Positions 17,629 to 26,896 are shown, numbered from the stretch's first letter. The stretch: DNA of 64,000 bases from Glycomyces lechevalierae (GCF_027622945.1 NZ_JAPZVQ010000014.1:62001-126000), one strand, 5' to 3'. Notes: generated by a model not told the origin, from the letters alone. Program-made: numbers and translations.

Positions 17629-19125
17629 GCCCTTGACCAGGAAGGGCCGCAGCAGATCCGGGACGGCCGCATCGGCGAAGTCCAGGATCTCGTGCTCGTC
17701 CGCGTCGACGACCGCGTAGTGGCCCCGGCCCGCGGCCGTGGTCGCGTCCAAGGTCATGAGTCCCATGCGCCGCTGGAACACCGACTGCTGCAGCCGCCAG
17801 CCGATGACGCCGGAGCGGTCGAGATGCACCGTGGCGCGGCGGGTGCTGCCGCGCCGCGACACGAGGTAGCGGGCGGTCGTCGCGTGCCCGAGGGACGCGT
17901 ACGAGTCGAAGGCCGTCCACACGGCGAACGCCGAGATCCCCACAGCCGCAAGGATGACGGCCGCGCTCAGCAGCGCCGGCATCGCCCAGAGCAGGTGGGC
18001 CGCGACCGCGAGGACCGCGCAGAGCAGTACGGTCACCACTGCCCAGCGGACGCGGCGGTGCAGCGCGGCCCGCGGATGCGGGGTCAGCTCCGCGTCGACC
18101 GGGCCGATCACGGCTTCGGCCGCCGCGAGCGTCTTCTCCAGGGGCGCAGCGGGAACGAGGGTGCTGAGGTCGCTGCCCTCCTCATTGGTCTTGAGGCCGA
18201 TCGCGACCACGTCGAGGCGGCCCGCGCCCGCCGTGCGCACCCCGAGCGGCTCGACGATCTCGATGCCGCGGATGCGCTCCTCCTCGAGGCTGAGCGAGCG
18301 GGCGACCATGAGCCCGCGCCGGACCCGAAGCGTCCCACCGGGTTCGCGGTCGAGTCGGTGCTGCCACCAGGCCTCGCCCTGCAGCACGAGACTCGCGACC
18401 GCGCCGACGACGAGCAGGACCGCGAGGCCCAGGCCGAGCACGGTCCACGCTCCGTACTCCCTGACCAGGTCCGCGGTGATCTCGACGGGCAGGCCGCCCT
18501 TGCCGAACCAGTCGGCGACCTGGAAGACCGCGCCCACCGCGACGCCCGCGAGCATCGGCGTGAGGAACGACAGCGGCGCGTACTTGAGCCATCCCGGCTC
18601 CCAAGTCGCAAGGCGCCCTTCGGTGTCCGTCTCGGCGGCCGCGCCGCGGCGCAGCAGCGCGAGACGCAGCCGGTCCGCCTCGGCCCGGTGCACCGAGTCG
18701 AGCGTGAGCGTCTGCTCGGTCGTCGAACCCGAACCGCTCCCGGTCTCGCCCGTGCCCACCTTGACCTTCGTGAGCCCGAAGACCCGCTCCAGCGGGTTCG
18801 CGGCAAGGTCCACCGAGCGGATGCGCTCGCGCGCAAGGGAACGACGCCGCTTGAACAGCACCCCGGTGTGCATCTCGACGCGCGACTCGGTGACCCGGTA
18901 GCGGGTCGTGCGCAGCCGCACGAGCTCCAGCAGGACCACCGCGCCGACGACCAGCGCGGCCCCCGGCACGACCCACGCCAGCGCCACCGGCCACGAGGTC
19001 CCCGACGCGATCCCGATCGCGGCCGGCGTCCCGGCGCCGCACATCACTCCGGCCATGTACAGGGCCGTGACCTTCAGGCCGTCGCGGTGGAGGCGCAGCC
19101 ACGCCGTCTCGGACACGTCGGTCAT
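17617..19125 (-). CDS. Bacterial PH-domain membrane protein, YdbT-like
   Basis: This 502-aa membrane protein has several bPH2 (DUF304) modules separated by paired transmembrane segments. The signature is clear in TTRYRVTESRVEMHTGVLFKRRRSLARERIRSVDL. It recurs as a second module (LRVRRGLMVARSLSLEEERIRGIEIVEP) and a third (TARYLVSRRGSTRRATVHLDRSGVIGWRLQQS). Its ATG overlaps the stop of the upstream small PH-domain gene by 4 bases, matching the YdbS-YdbT pair of other bacteria. In Bacillus the pair has been linked to bacteriocin resistance; here the role is not shown. The 3' end overlaps the ferredoxin reductase gene by 12 bases on the other strand. Confidence 0.85.
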   Translation of the reverse strand: MTDVSETAWLRLHRDGLKVTALYMAGVMCGAGTPAAIGIASGTSWPVALAWVVPGAALVVGAVVLLELVRLRTTRYRVTESRVEMHTGVLFKRRRSLARERIRSVDLAANPLERVFGLTKVKVGTGETGSGSGSTTEQTLTLDSVHRAEADRLRLALLRRGAAAETDTEGRLATWEPGWLKYAPLSFLTPMLAGVAVGAVFQVADWFGKGGLPVEITADLVREYGAWTVLGLGLAVLLVVGAVASLVLQGEAWWQHRLDREPGGTLRVRRGLMVARSLSLEEERIRGIEIVEPLGVRTAGAGRLDVVAIGLKTNEEGSDLSTLVPAAPLEKTLAAAEAVIGPVDAELTPHPRAALHRRVRWAVVTVLLCAVLAVAAHLLWAMPALLSAAVILAAVGISAFAVWTAFDSYASLGHATTARYLVSRRGSTRRATVHLDRSGVIGWRLQQSVFQRRMGLMTLDATTAAGRGHYAVVDADEHEILDFADAAVPDLLRPFLVKGSAE

Positions 19126-19619
19126 GTCGCGTCCCCGGGCGTCGCGTCCGTGAGCCGCGTCAGCCGCTCGGCGAGCGCCGCGGCCTGGTCCTGTTCCAGC
19201 CCTTCGAGTTTGATCTCCCCGGCCGACGACGCCGTAGTGACGACCAGTGTGGACAGACCGAACGAGCGCTGCAGCGGCCCCTGCGTCGTGTCGACGGTCT
19301 GGATCCGCGACATCGGCGCGATCCGCCATGTCCGCCAGAAGTACCCGGTCAGCGTGTACACCGCCGCGTCGGTCACCTCCCAGCGGTGCACCCGGTGCCA
19401 CCACACCGGCAGCGTCGCCAGGGACGCCAGGCCGATCACGGCGATCACGACGGCCGGGCCGAGCAGCCACCACCGGGCCGGGGCGATGAGCAGGCCGAGC
19501 ACCGCGAGCGGGACGGCGAGCACGCCGGTCGCGATCGCGAGCTGGGCCCGCCACCAGGGCTTCACACGAGGGTCGAACTGATGCTGGGGCGGACGCAGGG
19601 TCGTCCTCGACGAGGTCAT
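19122..19619 (-). CDS. Small PH-domain membrane protein, YdbS-like
   Basis: This 165-aa protein has two adjacent hydrophobic segments (LAIATGVLAVPLAVLGLLI and LLGPAVVIAVIGLASLATL). A single bPH2 domain follows: RWEVTDAAVYTLTGYFWRTWRIAPMSRIQTVDTTQGPLQRSFGL. Methionine at 19619 (MTSSRTTL) is chosen because the upstream open frame reads as low-information sequence. The stop overlaps the start of the YdbT-like gene (ATGA), so the two are translationally coupled and probably form a complex. Confidence 0.85.
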   Translation of the reverse strand: MTSSRTTLRPPQHQFDPRVKPWWRAQLAIATGVLAVPLAVLGLLIAPARWWLLGPAVVIAVIGLASLATLPVWWHRVHRWEVTDAAVYTLTGYFWRTWRIAPMSRIQTVDTTQGPLQRSFGLSTLVVTTASSAGEIKLEGLEQDQAAALAERLTRLTDATPGDAT

Positions 19620-19800
19620 GCCCGAATCGTAGTTTCCCGTGACGGACCGGACTTCCGCCTCAGGGTGGATTTGGGCGCCGTCCGCGTCATACCCGGGTAC
19701 CGGCGCCGGGTGGGAGGGCGGGCGGCGTTTGCCCGGGCCCGAACCGGGCACCCGCGAGGTGCGCGCGGTTTACGAGTGTCTGTTGAGAGAGGTGGTAGCG

Positions 19801-20250
19801 ATGACACAACTGCCCGCGCGGAGGAGCGCCATGGAACGGGTCGACCCGTTGAGCCTCATGGATGACTTCACCGCCTACATGAACCAGATGATGGGCCCGT
19901 ACTTCTCGCCGCTCGCGACCGGCGAGGGGTCGTGGACGCCGCTGTCGGACATGAGCGAGAGCGCCGACGCGTACCACGTCGACATCGAGCTGCCGGGCGT
20001 CTCCCGCGACGACGTCACGGTCGACATCGAGGGCCAGGAGCTCACGGTGTCCGGCGAGTTCCACCGGGAGGACCACGGGGACGGCACGGGCCGCCGATCG
20101 TCCCGGCGCGAGGGCCGGTTCGAGTTCGGGCTGCGCCTGCCGCACGCGGTCGACGCCGCGAAGTGCTCGGCAGAGCTGGAGGACGGGGTCCTGTGCCTGA
20201 CGATCCCGAAGACGGCTTCCGAGGGGCACCGCACGATCGAGATCAAGTAG
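19801..20250 (+). CDS. Hsp20/alpha-crystallin small heat shock protein
   Basis: This 149-aa ATP-independent holdase prevents aggregation of unfolding proteins in the cytoplasm. The alpha-crystallin domain spans roughly residues 45-140: SADAYHVDIELPGVSRDDVTVDIEGQELTVSGE and later GVLCLTIPKT, with a terminal IEIK in place of the usual C-terminal I-x-I motif. A Met-rich N-terminal stretch (YMNQMMGPYF) is typical of oligomerising arms. GAGAGGTGG sits about 8 bases before the ATG. I see no CIRCE or HAIR element in the 180-base upstream gap. A strong terminator follows. Confidence 0.93.
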   Translation: MTQLPARRSAMERVDPLSLMDDFTAYMNQMMGPYFSPLATGEGSWTPLSDMSESADAYHVDIELPGVSRDDVTVDIEGQELTVSGEFHREDHGDGTGRRSSRREGRFEFGLRLPHAVDAAKCSAELEDGVLCLTIPKTASEGHRTIEIK

Positions 20251-20268
20251 CGCCTTCACCCGGCCGCG

Positions 20269-20293
20269 AAGGCCCGCGGTTCCCGCGGGCCTT
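20269..20293. terminator. Bidirectional hairpin terminator
   Basis: A perfect 11-bp stem (AAGGCCCGCGG / CCGCGGGCCTT) encloses a 3-base loop between the convergent hsp20 and SRPBCC genes. The A and T ends make it usable in both directions. Confidence 0.85.
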
Positions 20294-20302
20294 CCGCCGC
20301 GA

Positions 20303-20728
20303 TCAAGCCGTGCCCTCCAAGAGCGCCTTCAGGTGCTGATAGCTCACCGCCGCCCGCTTCGCGGCCGTGCGGCGGACCAGCGGCAGGATCGCCGCGCCCG
20401 CACCGACACCCTCGAAGTCGAGCGTGAACGTCACCCGCGACCGCGCGCCGCCGTCGAGCGGTTCGATCGTGAACATGGCGTGCGGACGGATCATGCCGTC
20501 CACGCCCTCCGCGGCGAAGAACCGCGGCGGCTCGTTCGCGGTGATCCGCTGGAGCGTGGTGTGCTGGGCGCCCACGAAACGGCGGACCGTGGCGAACCGC
20601 TCGGCGTCGAGCATGTCGACGCGGATGACGTCCGGCTGCCACTCGCGAAAGCGCGTCGGGTCCGCGGCGACCGCGAACACCTCCCCGGGAGGCCGGTCGA
20701 TCTCGATCGTGCTGCTCTGCGGAGCCAT
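20303..20728 (-). CDS. SRPBCC-family (START-like) ligand-binding protein
   Basis: This 141-aa protein is of the polyketide cyclase/dehydrase or CoxG type. The opening SSTIEIDRPPGEVFAVAADPTRFREWQPDV is the standard first strand and helix of the SRPBCC fold. SRVTFTLDFEGVG and a C-terminal amphipathic helix follow. Such proteins bind hydrophobic ligands in a cup between the sheet and the last helix; the ligand is not evident. It is monocistronic and convergent with hsp20. Confidence 0.8.
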   Translation of the reverse strand: MAPQSSTIEIDRPPGEVFAVAADPTRFREWQPDVIRVDMLDAERFATVRRFVGAQHTTLQRITANEPPRFFAAEGVDGMIRPHAMFTIEPLDGGARSRVTFTLDFEGVGAGAAILPLVRRTAAKRAAVSYQHLKALLEGTA

Positions 20729-20815
20729 GACGAGCCCCTCTCTGAAAGGATCGGTACCCTCTCAGATTTCACGAGTCGATGAATCGCTAAACCTGCGACC
20801 GGCCCCCGGGAGGCA

Positions 20816-21808
20816 CTACCCGATCGAGAGCTTGTCGATCGCGGCCAGCTCGTCCTCGCTGAACTCCAGGTTCCCGATCGACGCCACGTTGTCCTCGAGC
20901 TGCCGCACACTGCTCGCGCCGATGATCACGCTGGTCATGCGCGGGTCGCGCAGCGCCCACGCCAGCGCGGTCTGCGCCAGGCTCTGCCCGCGCTCGGCCG
21001 CGATCGCGTTCAGCCCCCGCACCCGGTCGAGCACGTCGCCCTCGAGCCGGTCCTCGTTGAGGAAGTGGCTCGTCGCCATCCGCGAGTCCTCCGGGATGCC
21101 CTTCAGGTACCGGTCCGTGAGCAGGCCCTGCTCGAGCGGGCTGAACACGATGCAGCCCGCGCCGACCTCCTCGAGCGCGTCCAGGAGACGGTCCTCCTCG
21201 ATGCGGCGGTCGAACATCGAGTAGCGCGGCTGGTCGATCAGCAGCGGCGTGCCCAGGTCCTTCAGGATCGCGGCCGCCTCCCGCACCTGCTCGGACGTGT
21301 AGTTCGAGACGCCCACGTACAGCGCCTTGCCCGAGCGCACGATCGCGTCGAGCGCGCCCATGGTCTCCTCGAGCGGCGTGTCCGGGTCCGGCCGGTGGTG
21401 GTAGAACACGTCCACGTAGTCCAGGCCGAGCCGGCCCAGCGACTGGTCGAGCGAGGCGATCAGGTTCTTGCGCGAGCCCCATTCGCCGTACGGGCCCGGC
21501 CACATGTAGTACCCGGCCTTGGACGAGATGACCATCTCGTCCCGGTAGGCCCGGAAGTCCTGCGCGAAGATCCGGCCGAAGTTCTCCTCGGCGCTCCCGG
21601 CCGGCGGGCCGTAGTTGTTCGCGAGGTCGAAGTGGGTGACGCCGAGGTCGAAGGCGCGGCGCAGGATCGCGCGCTGGCTCTCGATCGAGCGGGTGTGGCC
21701 GAAGTTGTGCCACAGGCCGAGCGAGATGGCGGGCAGTCTCAGGCCGCTGCGTCCGGAGCGGCGGTAGGGCATGGTCTCGTAGCGGTCGTCCGCGGCAAGG
21801 TGAGTCAC
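20816..21808 (-). CDS. Aldo/keto reductase, YghZ (L-glyceraldehyde 3-phosphate reductase)-like
   Basis: This 330-aa NADPH-dependent (beta/alpha)8 reductase has FDLANNYGPPAGSAEENFG with the catalytic Asp and Tyr. It also has ISSKAGYYMWPGPYG with the catalytic Lys, YVDVFYHHRPDP with the catalytic His, and an NADP pocket near SVIIGASSVRQLEDN. The GYYMWPGPYGEWGSRK segment matches the YghZ/Kv-beta-like branch, whose members detoxify L-glyceraldehyde 3-phosphate. The start is GTG at 21808. PHO-box-like 11-base repeats lie 100-140 bases upstream, directly after regX3, so phosphate control is possible. Confidence 0.88.
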   Translation of the reverse strand: MTHLAADDRYETMPYRRSGRSGLRLPAISLGLWHNFGHTRSIESQRAILRRAFDLGVTHFDLANNYGPPAGSAEENFGRIFAQDFRAYRDEMVISSKAGYYMWPGPYGEWGSRKNLIASLDQSLGRLGLDYVDVFYHHRPDPDTPLEETMGALDAIVRSGKALYVGVSNYTSEQVREAAAILKDLGTPLLIDQPRYSMFDRRIEEDRLLDALEEVGAGCIVFSPLEQGLLTDRYLKGIPEDSRMATSHFLNEDRLEGDVLDRVRGLNAIAAERGQSLAQTALAWALRDPRMTSVIIGASSVRQLEDNVASIGNLEFSEDELAAIDKLSIG

Positions 21809-21853
21809 GAGTGCAGCCTAACCCGTTTGGAAAGCGCGGTCATCCTGCCTGGG

Positions 21854-21902
21854 CGACGCCTGCGAGCCGTGGGTGAGCAGCCTCGACGACGCCTGCGAGC
21901 CG
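21854..21902. repeat. Exact 16-bp direct repeat
   Basis: CGACGCCTGCGAGCCG occurs at 21854-21869 and again at 21887-21902, 33 bases apart, in the gap between regX3 and the aldo/keto reductase gene. Its role is unknown. Confidence 0.8.
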
Positions 21903-21909
21903 GAAATAC

Positions 21910-21946
21910 GCAAGGTGAACGCCAGGTGGCGCGCCCCAAGGTGAAG
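21910..21946 (-). promoter_or_regulatory. PHO-box-like direct repeats (candidate RegX3/PhoP site)
   Basis: Read on the minus strand, three 11-base units occur: CTTCACCTTGG (21946-21936), CGCCACCTGGC (21931-21921) and, directly adjacent to it, GTTCACCTTGC (21920-21910). GTTCACC plus four bases repeated at 11-base pitch is the known actinobacterial PHO-box layout. The site lies downstream of regX3 and upstream of the aldo/keto reductase gene. Confidence 0.5.
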
Positions 21947-21955
21947 CCGAGGTGT

Positions 21956-22642
21956 CTAGGCGTGCGGGTCGAACTTGTAGCCGAGGCCGCGCACGGTCAC
22001 GAGGTGGCGCGGCTTGCCCGGCTCGGGCTCGATCTTGGAGCGCAGGCGCTTGACGTGCACGTCGAGGGTCTTGGTGTCCCCCACGTAGTTCGCGCCCCAG
22101 ACGCGGTCGATGAGCTGGCCGCGGGTGAGCACGCGCCCGGCGTTGCGCAGCAGCATCTCCAGCAGCTCGAACTCCTTGAGCGGCAGCTGCACGTCGGCGC
22201 TGTTCACGGTGACGGTGTGCCGGTCGACGTCCATGCGCACGGGCCCGGCCTCGAGCACGGTGACGATCGGGTCGTCCGGCTCGGCCGAGCGGCGCAGCAC
22301 CGCGCGGATGCGGGCCACGAGCTCGCGGGAGGAGTAGGGCTTCGTGATGTAGTCGTCCGCGCCCAGCTCGAGGCCCACCACCTTGTCCACTTCGGAGTCC
22401 CGGGCGGTGACCATGATGATCGGCACGTTCGAGTGCGCCCGCAGCTCGCGGCACACCTCGGTGCCGGACTTCTCGGGCAGCATCAGGTCCAGCAGGACGA
22501 CGTCGGCCCCGGCGCGCTCGTACTCCTTGATGGCGGCGTCGCCGTCGGCGGCGACGGCCACCTCGAAGCCCTCCTTGCGGAGCATGTAGGAGAGGGCATC
22601 GGAGAACGATTCCTCGTCTTCAACTACGAGCACGCGGGTCAC
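21956..22642 (-). CDS. regX3: Response regulator RegX3
   Basis: This 228-aa OmpR/PhoB-type regulator is the partner of SenX3 and in mycobacteria controls the phosphate-starvation response. The receiver domain shows the acidic pocket (VVEDEE), the phosphoacceptor Asp52 in LLDLMLP, Thr in MVTARDS and Lys in YITKPYS. The C-terminal winged helix includes LPLKEFELLEMLLRNAGRVLTRGQLIDRVWG and TVRGLGYKF. The start is GTG at 22642, with AGAAAGG upstream. Only 12 bases separate it from senX3, so the two are co-transcribed. Confidence 0.95.
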   Translation of the reverse strand: MTRVLVVEDEESFSDALSYMLRKEGFEVAVAADGDAAIKEYERAGADVVLLDLMLPEKSGTEVCRELRAHSNVPIIMVTARDSEVDKVVGLELGADDYITKPYSSRELVARIRAVLRRSAEPDDPIVTVLEAGPVRMDVDRHTVTVNSADVQLPLKEFELLEMLLRNAGRVLTRGQLIDRVWGANYVGDTKTLDVHVKRLRSKIEPEPGKPRHLVTVRGLGYKFDPHA

Positions 22643-22654
22643 GAGTGAACCTTT

Positions 22655-23902
22655 CTACAGGCCGGCTTGCTGGGAGGTTCCGATTGCATCCGATTCCGGT
22701 GCCGTGGCGTCGGACGGAAGGGAACGAGCAGGCAACATCAAGGTAAACACTGATCCGGCTTCGGGCATACTGGACACTTCGACCCTACCCCCGTGATTGA
22801 CCGCCACATGCTTGACGATCGCCAGGCCGAGGCCGGTGCCGCCGGTCGAACGCGAGCGCGCCGCGTCCACCCGGTAGAACCGCTCGAAGATGCGGTCGAG
22901 CTCTTCCGCCGGTATGCCGATCCCCTGGTCGCGCACGGCGATGCACACCATCTTGACCCCCGCCAGATGCCCGGTCGGGGAGGCGATCGAGGTGGTCACC
23001 TCGACGGCCGTGTCCTCAGGTGAATAGGAGATGGCGTTGCCCACGAGGTTCTTCACGGCGGTCACGAGTTGGGACTCGGATCCGAGCACTTCCGCGCCCC
23101 GCACGCCCGAGTAGGCGAGCTCGATGCCCTTCTCCTCGGCGGCGATGCGGGTCTGGTCGAAGGCCTCGGCGATGATCCGGTCGACCTCGACGGGCTCGGG
23201 GTCGGGCAGCTTCTCCGCGCCCTGCAGCCGCGAGAGCTCCAGCAGGTCGGTGACCAGGTGGTTCATGCGCTTGGACTCGGACTGGATGCGCGAGGCGAAC
23301 CGGGCGGAGGCGTCCGGGTCCTCGGCGGCGTCCTTCAGGGCCTCGGCGAGGATCTGCATGGCGCCCACAGGCGTCTTGAGCTCGTGGCTGATGTTGGCGA
23401 CGAAGTCGCGGCGCACGCGCTCGACGCGGTGGAGCTCGGAGATGTCCTGGAACTCGGCCACGGACACGCCGTCGGGCAGCGGCGTGATGCGCACGCTCAC
23501 CGCGCTCGGCTCGCCCATGACCTGCTTGGGCACTTCGATCTCGGCGTCCCGGTAGCGGCCGGAGCGGCGGGCCTGCGCGAGTAGTGCGCGCAAGGTGAGC
23601 GAGACGATCTCGTGGTCGTCCACCAGGCCCAGGTCGCGGGCGGCCCGGTTGGTGTAGAGGACGCGGTTGTGGTCGTCGACCAGGCACACGCCGGTGCGCA
23701 GCAGGTCGGTCGCGGCCTCCCAGGGGCGGGAGTCGGCGGCGGGGGCGGAGCGGACTTCGGGGCGGGGGCTGCCGCGGTGCCGGGTGCGCATGAGCGCGGA
23801 GGCGGCGGCGCCGAAAGCGGCTCCCGCGGCCAGACCGGTGAGGACGCGTCCTGCGCTTCGGCGCAGGGAGGCGAGCGGCGGCGACGAATCGTTATGGGCC
23901 AC
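22655..23902 (-). CDS. senX3: Sensor histidine kinase SenX3
   Basis: This 415-aa membrane-linked kinase phosphorylates RegX3. It has a short hydrophobic N-terminus (VLTGLAAGAAFGAAASALM) and a PAS-like domain (about 55-150, LLRTGVCLVDDHNRVLYTNRAA). The HisKA phosphorylation site is His173 in NISHELKTPVGAM, and the HATPase domain has NAISYSP, DQGIGIP and GGTGLGLAIVKH. The start is GTG at 23902. Position next to gpmA and mshA matches the mycobacterial locus. SenX3 senses phosphate status through the Pst/PhoU system in mycobacteria; those genes are not in this window. Confidence 0.95.
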   Translation of the reverse strand: MAHNDSSPPLASLRRSAGRVLTGLAAGAAFGAAASALMRTRHRGSPRPEVRSAPAADSRPWEAATDLLRTGVCLVDDHNRVLYTNRAARDLGLVDDHEIVSLTLRALLAQARRSGRYRDAEIEVPKQVMGEPSAVSVRITPLPDGVSVAEFQDISELHRVERVRRDFVANISHELKTPVGAMQILAEALKDAAEDPDASARFASRIQSESKRMNHLVTDLLELSRLQGAEKLPDPEPVEVDRIIAEAFDQTRIAAEEKGIELAYSGVRGAEVLGSESQLVTAVKNLVGNAISYSPEDTAVEVTTSIASPTGHLAGVKMVCIAVRDQGIGIPAEELDRIFERFYRVDAARSRSTGGTGLGLAIVKHVAVNHGGRVEVSSMPEAGSVFTLMLPARSLPSDATAPESDAIGTSQQAGL

Positions 23903-23922
23903 GCCTTCAGACTAAGCGCGAA

Positions 23923-23949
23923 ACGGCCCGGCGTCGAACGCCGGGCCGT
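23923..23949 (-). terminator. Hairpin terminator after gpmA
   Basis: A perfect 11-bp stem (ACGGCCCGGCG / CGCCGGGCCGT) with a 5-base loop lies between gpmA and senX3. It may separate two transcription units of this otherwise co-oriented block. Confidence 0.8.
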
Positions 23950-23991
23950 AACGGATGTCACCTGGTGTTAACGCAGAGTGCGCATTCGGGG

Positions 23992-24744
23992 CTATTTCTT
24001 CCCCTGGGCGGCGACGGCCGCGGCGGCCTCGGCGGCCGCCTCGGGGTCGAGGTACTCGCCGCCGGCGACGGTGGGCTTGAGCGTGGTCTCGTCCAGCTCG
24101 TAGCGCAGCGGCATGCCGGTGGGGATGTTGAGCTTGACGACGGCCTCGTCGGTCATGCCGTCGAGGTGCTTGACGAGCGCGCGCAGCGAGTTGCCGTGGG
24201 CGGCGACGAGCACGGTCTTGCCGGCCCGCAGGTCGGGGACGATGCCGTCGTACCAGTAGGGGAGCATCCGCTCGAGGACGTCCTTGAGGCACTCGGTGGC
24301 GGGCAGGATCTCGGGGGCGAGGTCGGCGTAGCGGGGGTCGCCGTCCTGCGCGAACTCGGAGCCGGCCTCGATGGCGGGCGGCGGCACGTCGTACGAGCGG
24401 CGCCAGGTCATGAACTGCTCCTCGCCGTACTCGGCGAGCGTCGCGGCCTTGTCCTTGCCCTGCAGGGCGCCGTAGTGGCGCTCGTTGAGGCGCCAGGAGC
24501 GCTTGGCGGGGATCCAGGAGCGGCCGGCCTCGGCGAGCGCCAGCTCGGAGGTGTTGATGGCGCGGCGCAGCAGGGAGGTGTGCACGACGTCCGGCAGCAG
24601 GTCGGCCTCGGCGAGCAGGCGGCCGCCGCGGCGGGCCTCGTCCTCGCCCGACGCCGACAGCTTCACGTCGACCCAGCCGGTGAACAGGTTCTTGGCGTTC
24701 CATTCGCTTTCGCCGTGGCGAAGCAGCACGAGAGTAGCGGTCAT
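23992..24744 (-). CDS. gpmA: 2,3-bisphosphoglycerate-dependent phosphoglycerate mutase
   Basis: This 250-aa glycolytic enzyme interconverts 3- and 2-phosphoglycerate through a phosphohistidine. The catalytic [12 protein letters not shown] (His10) is at the N-terminus. [15 protein letters not shown] and [19 protein letters not shown] hold the remaining active-site residues. Full length and the dPGM-type insertions indicate the cofactor-dependent form. The C-terminus is an Ala-rich tail. Its place between senX3 and ybjN-mshA is conserved in actinobacteria. Confidence 0.96.
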   Translation of the reverse strand: MTATLVLLRHGESEWNAKNLFTGWVDVKLSASGEDEARRGGRLLAEADLLPDVVHTSLLRRAINTSELALAEAGRSWIPAKRSWRLNERHYGALQGKDKAATLAEYGEEQFMTWRRSYDVPPPAIEAGSEFAQDGDPRYADLAPEILPATECLKDVLERMLPYWYDGIVPDLRAGKTVLVAAHGNSLRALVKHLDGMTDEAVVKLNIPTGMPLRYELDETTLKPTVAGGEYLDPEAAAEAAAAVAAQGKK

Positions 24745-24812
24745 ACCCACATACTGCCGTGCCGCGCCCCGCCCTGCCGCCCGGTCAGCGCACGGGTGTG
24801 GCGGGCGTCGCG

Positions 24813-25289
24813 TCAGTCCTTCGGCTTCAGGTGCTCGAAGGCCGCGAGGTTCTTCGTGGATTCGCCGCGGGCGAGGCGCCAGCGCCATTCCTCTTCTATG
24901 GAGGTGCGGAAGCCGAGTTCGAGGATGACGTTGAAACTGGTGTCGGCGGCTTCGAGGACCTGCCCGAGGACGCGGTCGAGTTCGGCGGCGGTGACCGCGG
25001 TGAACGGGAGGCGGCCGACGAGGTGGATGTCCTCCGATTCGTCGAGCGCGAACGCGACGGCGTACAGCTTCCCGTTGCGGCGCAGCAGCTCCGCCCAGAC
25101 CGCTTCCTTGTTCTCCTCGGGCCGTCGGGCGACGAACGCCTCGACGCGGAGGGCGTGGTCCTCCACGACCAGGCCGCACGCGACGTTGAGCTTGCGCCGC
25201 CCGGGGAGGTCGACGACGACCGAGCGCGGGGTGTCGGCGCGGTAGTCGGCGCCGATCGCGTCGAGGGCGGCGTGGAGCTGTTCGATCAC
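24813..25289 (-). CDS. YbjN-domain protein
   Basis: This 158-aa cytoplasmic protein of the YbjN/type III secretion chaperone-like fold has the core [31 protein letters not shown] and VYRFLL-like strands. It normally sits between mshA and gpmA in actinobacteria; its function is not established. GTG at 25289 is chosen because it overlaps the mshA stop (GTGA), so the two are translationally coupled. Confidence 0.85.
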   Translation of the reverse strand: MIEQLHAALDAIGADYRADTPRSVVVDLPGRRKLNVACGLVVEDHALRVEAFVARRPEENKEAVWAELLRRNGKLYAVAFALDESEDIHLVGRLPFTAVTAAELDRVLGQVLEAADTSFNVILELGFRTSIEEEWRWRLARGESTKNLAAFEHLKPKD

Positions 25290-26587
25290 CGGTTCAGCGT
25301 AATCGCCTGGGAGCGGGCGAGGAGGGCGCGGCGGTAGGCGCCGCTGAGGCCTTCGGCGGTGGCCTGCCAGGAGAACAGGGCGGCGTGGGTGCGGGCGCCG
25401 GCGGCGAGGCGTTCGCGCAGGGCGCCGTCGCCCATGAGCCGCCCGAGCGCGGCGGCCCAGTCGTCGGCGGTGTGAGAGTCGACGAGGATCCCGGAGCGGC
25501 CGTCGCTGACGGCGGTGGTCAGGCCGCCCACCTTCGCGGCGATCACGGGCGTGCCGGTCGCCTGGGCTTCCAAGGCCACCAGGCCGAACGATTCGTTGTA
25601 GGAGGGGACGGCGACGGCGTCGGCGGCCCGGTAGACCTGGGCGAGCGCCTCGCCGGAGCGCGGGGTGCGCCACTGGACCCGGTCGCCGAGGCCGAGTTCG
25701 CCGGCGAGTTTCGGCAGCCAGAACAGGTCGGTGTTGGAGGGCCCGCCGACGAAGACGGGGACGATCCGCTCGGCCAGTGCAGGGTTGTGGACGCGCAGGC
25801 GGGCGAGGCCCCGCAGGAGGACGTCCGGCGCTTTGGCGGGCTGGATGCGGCCGACGAACGCGACGACGAGCGCGTTGTGCGGCAGGCCGAGCGCCTGGCG
25901 GGCGGCGTACCGGTCGCCGGGGCGGAACACGCCGAGGTCGACGCCGGGGTGGATGACTTCGACGCGCCGTTCGTCGGCGCCGTAGTAGCGGTGCAGCTCT
26001 TCGGCTTCGGCGGCGGTGTTGGCGATGAGGAGGTCAGCTTCGGTGGTGATCTGCTCCTCGCCGACGACGCGCCCGATCGGCTCGGGCGAGTCCCCTTCGG
26101 CGAGTTGGGCGTTCTTCACCTTCGCGAGGGTGTGGAAGGTCTGCACGAGCGGCACGCCCCACCGGTCGGCGGCGACCCACGCGGCCTGGCCGGAGAGCCA
26201 GTAGTGGGCGTGGATGAGGTCGTAGTGGCCGGGCCGGTTGTGGGCCTCGGCGCGCAGCAGTCCGCCGGTGAAGGCGCACAACTGGGTCGGGAGGTCGTTC
26301 TTGGACAGTCCCTCGAAGGGCCCGGCGGGCAGGTGGTGGACGAGGACGCCGGGGGCGGCCTCGACGGTGGGGGGCTCCTCGGAGCTGGTGGCGCGGGTGA
26401 AGACCTCGACTTCGACGCCGGAGCGGGCGAGTTCGCGGGCGGTGTTGAGGACGTAGACGTTCATGCCGCCGGCGTCGCCCGTGCCGGGCTGCGCGAGCGG
26501 CGAGGTGTGCACGGAGACCATCGCGACGCGACGGACGATCTGCTTTCGGCATCGTGCCCTGAAGGCCGGCGTGCGCCGCTGCTGCAT
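25286..26587 (-). CDS. mshA: D-inositol-3-phosphate glycosyltransferase MshA
   Basis: This 433-aa GT4 glycosyltransferase catalyses the first step of mycothiol synthesis: GlcNAc transfer from UDP-GlcNAc to 1D-myo-inositol 3-phosphate. Diagnostic segments are [24 protein letters not shown] (start of the GT-B fold), [10 protein letters not shown] and [13 protein letters not shown]. The donor-site segment is [26 protein letters not shown] 26587 is preceded by GAGAGGA; the open frame runs further upstream but has no support. It is coupled to ybjN through a 4-base stop/start overlap. Confidence 0.95.
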   Translation of the reverse strand: MQQRRTPAFRARCRKQIVRRVAMVSVHTSPLAQPGTGDAGGMNVYVLNTARELARSGVEVEVFTRATSSEEPPTVEAAPGVLVHHLPAGPFEGLSKNDLPTQLCAFTGGLLRAEAHNRPGHYDLIHAHYWLSGQAAWVAADRWGVPLVQTFHTLAKVKNAQLAEGDSPEPIGRVVGEEQITTEADLLIANTAAEAEELHRYYGADERRVEVIHPGVDLGVFRPGDRYAARQALGLPHNALVVAFVGRIQPAKAPDVLLRGLARLRVHNPALAERIVPVFVGGPSNTDLFWLPKLAGELGLGDRVQWRTPRSGEALAQVYRAADAVAVPSYNESFGLVALEAQATGTPVIAAKVGGLTTAVSDGRSGILVDSHTADDWAAALGRLMGDGALRERLAAGARTHAALFSWQATAEGLSGAYRRALLARSQAITLNR

Positions 26588-26896
26588 GTGGTGGTCCTCT
26601 CCCGCGGGGCCCGAAACCGGTGGGCCCTGATTTGCCGCTGCTCGTCCCCTGAAGCAACGCGCAAAACCCTCGCAATCCTTCCGTGTCCGGGTGTTCACGC
26701 ACAACCGCCGCAACCGTGAGAGTGATGAACTCCGCATTTCGTCAAGTCGTTTCGCGACATGACGCTCCGGAACGCCGGATCCGCCCGTTCGGCGTGAAGT
26801 TGGAATTTCCCTCGCGACACGACCCGGAATGAGCCTCAAATCCGGGCAAGTCGTCCATGATGGGGATACTTGTCATCACAGGGGGGAGACAACACC
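26588..26896. promoter_or_regulatory. Divergent intergenic region, mshA / tetR
   Basis: About 310 bases hold the promoters of mshA (leftward) and a TetR gene (rightward). The region is less GC-rich than its surroundings. I see no clear inverted repeat that would be the TetR operator. Confidence 0.4.

Noticed and set aside
25385..26719. 444-codon plus-strand frame over mshA
   Set aside because: Antisense shadow; mshA is certain from its motifs.
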